Source: Tetragonia tetragonoides
Lineage: Eukaryota > Streptophyta > Magnoliopsida > Caryophyllales > Aizoaceae
DNA length: 64,000 nucleotides
Assembly (NCBI GenBank): GCA_038025085.1
Contig: CM076146.1
Location: 23,540,001 to 23,604,000 of the forward strand
Direction: 5' to 3'
This document shows, piece by piece, positions 52,401 through 61,100 of the stretch. The notes beneath the pieces are model-generated. The model saw only the letters and a list, made by a program, of their open reading frames with translations. It was not told where the DNA came from and did not search any database. The first letter of the stretch is position 1, and every line of letters begins with the position of its first letter. The position numbers were made by a program, and so were the translations under genes.

Positions 52401-55400
52401 GGTGTAGTTTCACACTTAAATGAATGGAAACAAAGTATTTGGATGCTTTCTCTTAATATACAACACAAAAGAACTCAAATCTCTTTCACCCTACTCGTAT
52501 GAGCTTTTAAAACTCGTAAATACAATCAAAAGCTTGAGTTGAAGCTTGTTTGTAACTGTAAATATCCTAGGTATAGTTTCACACTCAAATGAATGCATAC
52601 AAAGTATTTCGATGCTTTCTCTTACTATACAACACAAAAGAACTCAAATCTCTTTCACCCTACTCGTATGAGCTTTTAACACGCGTAAATACATTCAAAA
52701 GCTTGAGTTGAAGCTTGTTTGTGCTTCTAAACATCCTAGGTGTAGTTTCACACTCAAATGAATGCAAACAAAGTATTTGGATGCTTTCTCTTAATATACA
52801 ACACAAAAGAACTCAAATCTCTTTCACCCTAGTCGTATGAGCTTTTAAATCGCGTAAATTCATTCAACAGCTTGAGTTGAAGCTTGTTTATACTTGTAAA
52901 CATCCTAGGTGTACTTTCACACTCAAATGAATGCAAACAAAGTATTTGAATGCTTTCTCTTAATATACAACACAAAAGAACTCAAATCTCTTTCACCCTA
53001 CTCGTATGAGCTTTTAAAATGCGTAAACGCATTCAAAAGCTTGAGTTGAAGCTTGTTTGTAACTATAAACATCCTAGGTATAGTTTCACACTCAAATGAA
53101 TGACAAAAAAGTATTTGGATGCTTTCTCTTAATATACAACACAAAAGCACTCAAATCTCTTTCACCCTACTCGTATGAGCTTTTAAAACGCGTAAATGAA
53201 TTCAAAAGCATGAGTTGAAGCTTGTTTGTAACTGTAAACATCCTAGGTGTAGTTTCACACTCAAATGAATGCAAACAAAGTATCTGGATGCTTTCTCTTA
53301 ATATACAACACACAAGAACTCAATTTCTATCACCCTAGTCGTAAGAGCTGTAAAATCGCGTAAATTCATTCAACAGCTTGAGTTGAAGCTTGTTTATACT
53401 TGTAAACATCCTCGGTGTAGTTTCACACTCAAATGAATGCAAACAAAGTATTTGGATGCTTTCTCTTAATATACAACACAAAAGAACTCAAATCTCTTTC
53501 ACCCTACTCGTATGAGCTTTTAAAACGCGTAAAAACATTCAAAAGCTTGAGTTGAAGCTTGTTTGTACTTGTAAACATCCTCGGTGTAGTTTCAGACTCA
53601 ACTGAATGCATACAAAGTATTTCGATGCTTTCTCTTACTATACAACACAAAAGAACTCAAATCTCTTTCACCCTACTCGTATGAGCTTTTAAAACGCGTA
53701 AATACATTCAAAAGCTTGAGTTAAAGCTTGTTTGTACTTGTAAACATCCTAGGTGTAGTTTCACACTTAAATGAATGGAAACAAAGTATTTGGATGCTTT
53801 CTCTTAATATACAACACAAAAGAACTCAAATCTCTTTCACCCTACTCGTATGAGCTTTTAAAACGCGTAAATACAATCAAAAGCTTGAGTTGAAGCTTGT
53901 TTGTACTTGTAAATATCCTAGGTGTAGTTTCTCACTCAAATAAATGCAAACAAAGTATTTGGATGCTTTCTCTTACTATACAACACAAAAGAACTCAAAT
54001 CTTTTTTACCCTACTCGTATGAGCTTTTAAAACGCGTAAATGAATTCAAAAGCATGAGTTGAAGCTTGTTTGTAACTGTAAACATCCTAGGTGTAGTTTC
54101 ACACTCAAATGAATGAAAACAAAGTATTTGGATGCTTTCTCTTAATATACAAGACAAAAGAACTCAATTTCTATCACCCTAGTCGTAAGAGCTGTTAAAT
54201 CGCGTAAATTCATTCTGCAGCTTGAGTTGAAGCTTGTTTATACTTGTAAACATCCTAGGTGTAGTTTCACACTCAAATGACAGCAAACAAAGTATTTGGA
54301 TGCTTTCTCTTAATGTACAACACAAAAGAACTCAAATCTCTTTCACCCTACTCGTATGAGCTTTTAAAATGCGTAAATACATTCAAAAGCTTGAGTTGAA
54401 GCTTGTTTGTACTTGTAAACATCCTCGGTGTAGTTTCAGACTCAAATGAATGCAAACAAAGTATTTGGATGCCTTCTCGTAATATACAACACAAAAGATA
54501 TCAATTTCTATCACCCTAGTCGTAAGAGCTGTTAAATCGCGTAAATTCATTCAGCAGCTTGAGTTGAAGCTTGTTTATACTTGTAATCATCCTAGATGTA
54601 GTTTCACACTCAAATGAATGCAAACAAAGTATTTGGATGCTTTCTCTTAATATACAACAATAAAGAACTCAAATCTCTTTCACCCTACTCGTATGAGCTT
54701 TTAAAACGCGTAAATGCATTCAAAAGCTTGAGTTGAAGCTTGTTTGTACTTGTAAACAACCCTGGTGTTATTTCACACTTCAATGAATGCAATCATAGTA
54801 TTTGGATATTTTCTCTTAATATACAACACAAAAGAACTCAATTTCTATCACCCTAGTCGAAAGAGCTATTAAAACACGTAAATTCATTCAAAAGCTTGAG
54901 TTGAAGCTTGTTTGTACTTGTAAACATCCAAGGTATAGTTTCACACTCAAATGAATGAAAACAAAGTATTTGGATGCTTTCTCTTAATATACAACACAAA
55001 AGAACTCAAATCTCTTTCACCCTACTCGTATGAGCTTTTAAAACGCGTAAATACATTCAAAAGCTTGAGTTGAAGCTTGTTTGTGCTTCTAAACATCCTA
55101 GGTGTAGTTTCACACTCAAATGAAAGCAAACAAAGTATTTGGATGCTTTCTCTTAATATACAACACAAAAGAACTCAAATCTCTTTCACCCTAGTCGTAT
55201 GAGCTTTTAAATCGCGTAAATTCATTCAACAGCTTGAGTTGAAGCTTGTTTATACTTGTAAACATCCTAGGTGTACTTTCACACTCAAATGAATGCAAAC
55301 AAAGTATTTGAATGCTTTCTCTTAATATACAACACAAAAGAACTCAAATCTCTTTCACCCTACTCGTATGAGCTTTTAAAACGCGTAAATACATTCAAAT

Positions 55401-56281
55401 GCTTGAGTTGAAGCTTGTTTGTACTTCTAAACATCCTAGGTGTAGTTTCACACTCAAATGAATGCAAAGAAAGTATTTGGATGCTTTCTCTTACTATACA
55501 ATACAAAAGAACTCAAATCTCTTTCACCCTACTCGTATGAGCTTTTAAAACGCGTAAATACATTCAAAAGCTTGAGTTGAAGCTTGTTTTTAACTGTAAA
55601 CATCCTCGGTGTAGTTTCACACTCAAATGAATGCAAACAAAGTATTTGCATGCTTTCTCTTAATATACAACACAAAAGAACTCAAATCTCTTTCACCCTA
55701 CTCGTATGAGCTTTTAAAACGCGTAAATGAATTCAAAAGCATGAGTTGAAGCTTGTTTGTAACTGTAAACATCCTAGGTGTAGTTTCACACTCAAATGAA
55801 TGCAAACAAAGTATTTGGATGCTTTCTCTTAATATGCAACACACAAGAACTCAATTTCTATCACCCTAGTCGTAAGAGCTGTTAAATCGCGTAAATTCAT
55901 TCAACAGCTTGAGTTGAAGCTTGTTTATACTTGTAAACATCCTCGGTGTAGTTTCACACTCAAATGAATGCAAACAAAGTATTTGGATGCTTTCTCTTAA
56001 TATACAACACAAAAGAACTCAAATCTCTTTCACCCTACTCGTATGAGCTTTTAAAACGCGTAAATGAATTCAAAAGCATGAGTTGAAGCTTGTTTGTAAC
56101 TGTAAACATCCTCTGTGTAGTTTCACACTCAAATGAATGCAAACAAAGTATTTGGATGCTTTCTCTTAATATACAACACAAAAGAACTCAAATCTCTTTC
56201 ACCCTAGTCGTATGAGCTTTTAAATCGCGTAAATTCATTCAACAGCTTGAGTTGAAGCTTGTTTATACTTGTAAACATCCT
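49500..56281 (-). repeat. More heterogeneous satellite next to the gag breakpoint
   Basis: The same monomer family, with less regular HOR structure. Some blocks recur at about 3.9-4.1 kb, such as caaccctggtgttatt at about 50879 and 54758, atgacagcaaac near 50228 and 54270, and atgccttctcg near 50421 and 54470. Variants include taatatataatacgaaag (49590) and aatagacaacaccc (52290). Nothing other than satellite is visible. The caaccctgg variant is the reverse complement of the aacaccagggttg variant of the left arm, consistent with this end having once faced the left arm. Confidence 0.7.
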
Positions 56282-56703
56282 GAACGCACCCTAGATTTAC
56301 CCTCACGCTCTCTTTGTAGTTTCATGCTTTCATACCACAAAGAAGCATACTTTTTGAGCTTCAAAACAGCAACTTTGAAACTCTTTTCCTCACTATACCC
56401 CTTGGTATCAAACAATCTACCCATTTGTTGCTCCCACTCCAAATAGTCATGTGGGTTTGTACCACCATCAAAATCAGGGGGTTCAAACTTTAAATCACCC
56501 CATTGCTCATCTTTTCTCCTTGGACTAAGAGAACCATCATCATCACCTCGACCACGAGCTCTACCTCTACCAATGTTGAGAAAATCAGTCATTTGTTGGG
56601 TGAGGTTGCTAAGTTGTTCCTTAACCTCACGCATCTCCCTTTCTCTCCTAAGCTCTTTAGCTTGCTCAAGAGTTAAATTTCTGGGTATTTGTTCATCATC
56701 CAT
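56282..56703 (-). pseudogene. gag: Retrotransposon gag, N-terminal fragment
   Basis: The ATG at 56703 is the first start after the primer binding site and opens a frame beginning MDDEQIPRNL. Residues 10-42 are rich in E, K, R, L and Q in a pattern compatible with a coiled coil. Residues 45-64 form a basic R/G-rich stretch (GRGRARGRG) followed by acidic and SPRR residues. Residues 70-140 fit the start of a plant Ty3/gypsy capsid domain (FEPPDFDGG, PHDYLEWEQQM, LKLKKYASLWYESM). The native frame ends at about residue 140. The next six codons are satellite and a stop follows at 56263-56265. The capsid C-terminal part and the zinc knuckle are missing, so this cannot make a working Gag. Gag would package the element RNA; the truncation coincides with the inversion breakpoint. 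Confidence 0.9.
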
Positions 56704-56856
56704 GGCTGTTTGTGAGTTTCGTTGTGTTTAAGCTAGGAATTGTGTTTGGGCTGTAAATGGGTTCTTTTGTGACTCAAAGATTGGAACTTTGGACGTGATT
56801 AAGACAAGAAAGGAGAGAACTTTGATGAGAGAAAATGGTGCTAAGGTTAAACCTAT
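56704..56856 (-). other. Retrotransposon leader between PBS and gag
   Basis: About 150 bp of unique, non-satellite sequence between the primer binding site and the gag ATG, the usual position of the untranslated leader and packaging region. I see no open frame or clear secondary structure worth naming. Confidence 0.65.
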
Positions 56857-56868
56857 GCTCTGATACCA
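56857..56868 (-). other. Primer binding site for initiator Met tRNA
   Basis: On the minus strand the LTR end ...CGTATCA is followed by TT and then TGGTATCAGAGC, the classic plant PBS complementary to the 3' end of initiator methionine tRNA. This fixes 56871-57654 as the 5' LTR and gives the element its direction. Confidence 0.93.
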
Positions 56869-56870
56869 AA

Positions 56871-57654
56871 TGATACGTTTGCAATTACAACCTTAGCAAT
56901 TTGTAAACAAAAACAGAGGATTAAGAGAAGAAAGGATAATGAGTATCACCACCAAAGCTATAAAGGATTAAACCACCAAGCTATGGATAAAGAATACTAC
57001 TTGCTCACCAAATAACCCTAAGATTATTGTAAAGAACGCAAGATTTGTAAGAAGGCAGCAGCCGTGTAATTTTCATTCATCAACAAGTGCCTTTTACATC
57101 AGCTGTTCTTACATTTTTATAGGGGTCACAAATGTGCCCTAATAACCTAAGAATACTCTAGAAAGGGTGAGCTGTCCAAGAGTAGTGCCCAAGCAAAATG
57201 AAACTTTAGTATTTTGCCCAGAAATGAGCCAAATACGTGCAGTACAATTTGGAGCGCATTTCCTTCCGTTTTCGACCACTTGACAGCTGTTGCTTGTCCT
57301 TGCATAAGGACAAACGTGGGTGAGCTGTAAGGAGCCTCATTCTTCATCCTTACCTGCCCCATGTGCTCTTAGGCGCGCCTTACTCAGCAACTACTTAGGG
57401 AATTCAAATAACAACTAATTACATTTGTTAATTATGCTAATTACATGCAGGGTGCACTATAACTAACACTAATCACAAATGCTTATTTGTACGGATTAAT
57501 CTTGTACGGACATAACTTAGATTAAGTGGCCAAAAAGACACTAAGACCTCTAGGACCAGAATCATCACCATTTAAACGTGAGAGAGTCCCAAAAGCCATG
57601 ATTAATGCATTAATGCTCACGCTCGTAACTTGATGACCTGATGCTAACGCATCA
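56871..57654 (-). repeat. 5' LTR (784 bp)
   Basis: On the minus strand it starts TGATGCGTTAGC at 57654 and ends CGTATCA at 56871. It has the same length as the 3' LTR at 28078-28861 and about 10 mismatches by hand count, roughly 1.3%. It carries TATAAAA at 57115-57121 and the same ggcgcgcc palindrome. The PBS follows directly, so this is the 5' copy. Confidence 0.95.
57115..57121 (-). promoter_or_regulatory. LTR TATA box (5' LTR)
   Basis: TATAAAA on the minus strand in the context cccctataaaaatg, at the same LTR position as the TATAAAT of the 3' LTR. In the intact element this would be the transcribing promoter. It now points through the leader into 140 codons of gag and then into the inverted satellite. 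Confidence 0.55.
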
Positions 57655-57659
57655 TAGGG
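57655..57659 (+). other. Target-site duplication, 5' side (TAGGG)
   Basis: TAGGG directly abuts the 5' LTR end (acgcatca-TAGGG-tgaaagag) and continues into ordinary satellite. It matches the TAGGG outside the 3' LTR at 28862-28866 on the opposite strand, tying the two element fragments to one insertion. Confidence 0.92.
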
Positions 57660-60600
57660 TGAAAGAGATTTGAGTTCTTTTGTGTTGTATAGTAAGAGAA
57701 AGCATCCAAATACTTTGTTTACATTCATTTGAGTGTGAAACTACACCAAGGATGTTTACAAGTACAAACAAGCTTCAACTCAAGCTTTTGATTGTATTTA
57801 CGCGTTTTAAAAGCTCATACGAGTAGGGTGAAAGAGATTTGGGTTCTTTTGTGTTGTATATTAAGAGAAAGCATCCAAATACTTTGTTTGCATTCATTTG
57901 AGTGTGAAACTACACCAAGGATGTCTACAAGTACAAACAAGCTTCAACTCAAGCTTTTGAATGTATTTACGCGTTTTAAAAGCTCATACGAGTAGGGTGA
58001 AAGAGATTTGAGTTCTTTTGTGTTGTATATTAAGAGAAAGCATTCAAATACTTTGTTTGCATTCATTTGAGTGTGAAACTACACCTAGGATGTTTACAAG
58101 TATAAACAAGCTTCAACTCAAGCTGTTGAATAAATTTACGCGATTTAATAGCTCTTACGACTAGGGTGATAGAAATTGACTTCTTTTGTGTTGTATATTA
58201 AGAGAAAGAATCCAAATACTTTGTTTTCATTCATTTGAGTGTGAAACTACACCTAGGATGTTTACAGTTACAAACAAGCTTCAACTCATGCTTTTGAATT
58301 CATTTACGCGTTTTAAAAGCTCAAACGAGTAGGGTGAAAGAGATTTGAGTACTTTGGTGTTGTATAGTAAGAGAAAGCATCCAAATACTTTGTTTACATT
58401 CATTTGAGTGTGAAACTACACCTAGGATGTTTACAAGTACAAACAAGCTTCAACTCAAGCTTTTGATTGTATTTACGCGTTTTAAAAGCTCATACGAGTA
58501 GGGTGAAAGAGATTTGAGTTCTTTTGTGTTGTATATTAAGAGAAAGCATTCAAATACTTTGTTTGCATTCATTTGAGTGTGAAACTACACCTAGGATGTT
58601 TACAAGTATAAACAAGCTTCAACTCAAGCTGTTGATTGAATTTACGCGATTTAACAGCTCTTACGACTAGGGTGATAGAAATTGACTTCTTTTGTGTTGA
58701 ATATTAAGAGAAAGCATCCAAATACTTTTTTTGCATTCTTTTGAGTGTGAAACTACACCTAGGATGTTTACAGTTACAAACAAGCTTCAACTCATGCTTT
58801 TGAATTCATTTCCGCGTTTTAAAAGCTCATACGAGTAGGGTGAAAGAGATTTGAGTTCTTTTGTGTTGTATAGTAAGAGAAAGCATCCAAATACTTTATT
58901 TACATTCATTTGAGTGTGAAACTACACCAAGGATGTTTACAAGTACAAACAAGCTTCAACTCAAGCTTTTGATTGTATTTACGCCTTTTAAAAGCTCATA
59001 CGAGTAGGGTGAAAGAGATTTGGGTTCTTTTGTGTTGTATATTAAGAGAAAGCATCCAAATACTTTGTTTGCATTCATTTGAGTGTGAAACTACACCAAG
59101 GATGTCTACAAGTACAAACAAGCTTCAACTCAAGCTTTTGATTGTATTTACTCGTTTTTAAAGCTCATACGAGTAGGGTGAAAGAGATTTGAGTTCTATT
59201 GTGTTGTATTTTAAGAGAAAGCATCCAAATACTTTGTTTGCATTCATTTGAGTGTGAAACTACACCGAGGATGTTTACAAGTACAAACAAGCTTCAACTG
59301 AAGCTTTTGAATGTATTTACGCGTTTTAAAAGCTCATACGAGTAGGGTGAAAGAGATTTGAGTTCTTTTGTGTTGTATATTAAGAGAAAGCATTCAAATA
59401 CTTTGTTTGCATTCATTTGAGTGTGAAACTATACCTAGGATGTTTACAAGTATAAACAAGCTTCAACTCAAGCTGTTGATTGAATTTATGCGATTTAACA
59501 GCTCTTACGACTAGGGTGATAGAAATTGACTTCTTTTGTGTTGTATATTAAGAGAAAGCATCCAAATACTTTTTTTTCATTCTTTTGAGTGTGAAACTAC
59601 ACCTAGGATGTTTACAGTTACAAACAAGCTTCAACTCATGCTTTTGAATTCATTTCCGCGTTTTAAAAGCTCATACGAGTAGGGTGAAAGAGATTTGAGT
59701 TCTTTTGTGTTGTATAGTAAGAGAAAGCATCCAAATACTTTATTTACATTCATTTGAGTGTGCAACTACACCAAGGATGTTTACAAGTACAAACAAGCTT
59801 CAACTCAAGCTTTTGATTGTATTTACGCCTTTTAAAAGCTCATACGAGTAGGGTGAAAGAGATTTGGGTTCTTTTGTGTTGTATATTAAGAGAAAGCATC
59901 CAAATACTTTGTTTGCATTCATTTGAGTGTGAAACTACACCAAGGATGTCTACAAGTACAAACAAGCTTCAACTCAAGCTTTTGATTGTATTTACTCGTT
60001 TTAAAAGCTCATACGAGTAGGGTGAAAGAGATTTGAGTTCTATTGTGTTGTATTTTAAGAGAAAGCATCCAAATACTTTGTTTGCATTCATTTGAGTGTG
60101 AAACTACACCGAGGATGTTTACAAGTACAAACAAGCTTCAACTCAAGCTTTTGAATGTATTTACGCGTTTTAAAAGCTCATACGAGTAGGGTGAAAGAGA
60201 TTTGAGTTCTTTTGTGTTGTATATTAAGAGAAAGCATTCAAATACTTTGTTTGCATTCATTTGAGTGTGAAACTATACCTAGGATGTTTACAAGTATAAA
60301 CAAGCTTCAACTCAAGCTGTTGAATGAATTTACGCGATTTAACAGCTCTTACGACTAGGGTGATAGAAATTGACTTCTTTTGTGCTGTATATTAAGAGAA
60401 AGCATCCAAATACTTTGTTTGCATTCTTTTGAGTGTGAAACTACACCTAGGATGTTTACAGTTACAAACAAGCTTCAACTCATGCTTTTGAATTCATTTC
60501 CGCGTTTTAAAAGCTCATACGAGTAGGGTGAAAGAGATTTGAGTTCTTTTGTGTTGTATAGTAAGAGAAAGCATCCAAATACTTTGTTTACATTCATTTG

Positions 60601-61100
60601 AGTGTGAAACTACACCAAGGATGTTTACAAGTACAAACAAGCTTCAACTCAAGCTTTTGATTGTATTTACGCGTTTTAAAAGCTCATACGAGTAGGGTGA
60701 AAGAGATTTGGGTTCTTTTGTGTTGTATATTAAGAGAAAGCATCCAAATACTTTGTTTGCATTCATTTGAGTGTGAAACTACACCAAGGATGTCTACAAG
60801 TACAAACAAGCTTCAACTCAAGCTTTTGAATGTATTTACGCGTTTTAAAAGCTCATACGAGAAGGGTGAAAGAGATTTGAGTTCTTTTGTGTTGTATATT
60901 AAGAGAAAGCATTCAAATACTTTGTTTGCATTCATTTGAGTGTGAAACTACACCTACGATGTTTACAAGTATAAACAAGCTTCAACTCAAGCTGTTGATT
61001 GAATTTACGCGATTTAACAGCTCTTACGACTAGGGTGATAGAAATTGACTTCTTTTGTTTTGTATATTAAGAGAAAGCATCCAAATACTTTGTTTTCATT
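57660..61100 (+). repeat. 5-monomer HOR (844 bp) in the right arm
   Basis: The ttgattgtatttacg/gatttgggttc monomer recurs at 57792, 58973, 59817 and 60661 (and again at 63191). The 844-bp intervals equal 5 x 169 minus 1, matching one class-B monomer per unit. The first interval (1,181) and last (2,530) are seven- and fifteen-monomer spacings, where catttgagtactttggtg monomers replace or extend the unit. Confidence 0.82.

Larger units (their letters stand above)
26953..56281. other. Inferred ~29.3-kb inversion between satellite and retrotransposon
   Basis: Seen: satellite orientation flips to minus inside this interval and back to plus outside it, and each end holds one half of a retrotransposon in opposite orientation. 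Inference: turning this interval around gives continuous + satellite containing one minus-strand element in the order 3' LTR, pol, gag, 5' LTR, flanked by TAGGG on both sides. The satellite halves left at 26952 (acacctag) and 56281 (aggatg when reversed) rejoin at the normal cctaggatg position with a 2-bp overlap. No other single event I considered explains all of these. Confidence 0.88.
28867..56281 (-). repeat. 169-bp satellite array, inverted central segment (- orientation)
   Basis: About 27.4 kb (~162 monomers) of the same satellite family in reverse orientation to both flanks: it reads ctcgtatgagcttttaaaacgcg, gagttgaagcttg, acatcctaggtgtag. Class-A and class-B monomers, the taacacattcttgg variant (complement of the gtgttaaattac family) and the caaccctggtgttatt variant are all shared with the + arms, so this is the same array turned around. 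Its left part (28.9-33.9 kb) most resembles the right arm, sharing the gtagacatccttgg and gcatgagttgaag variants. The array ends at 56281 in a broken monomer (gtaaacatcct) abutting the gag fragment. No transposon or gene interrupts it. Confidence 0.96.
56282..57654 (-). mobile_element. CRM-like Ty3/gypsy retrotransposon, 5' fragment (5' LTR, PBS, gag start)
   Basis: Read on the minus strand, this holds a 784-bp LTR, a primer binding site two bases later, a leader of about 150 bp and the first 140 codons of gag, then stops dead in satellite at 56281. The outer end at 57654 is a true element end flanked by TAGGG. The inner end is a break. With 26953-28861 it makes one internally deleted element of about 3.28 kb (two LTRs plus 1,125 and 589 bp of interior); the rest of gag, protease and most of RT are absent from the window. 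Confidence 0.92.

Noticed and set aside
26953..57654. Two independent retrotransposon insertions in opposite orientation
   Set aside because: Each fragment has only one LTR and one true end, their contents do not overlap (3' part versus 5' part), the LTR lengths match exactly, and the outer TAGGG duplications agree. One element plus an inversion is simpler.
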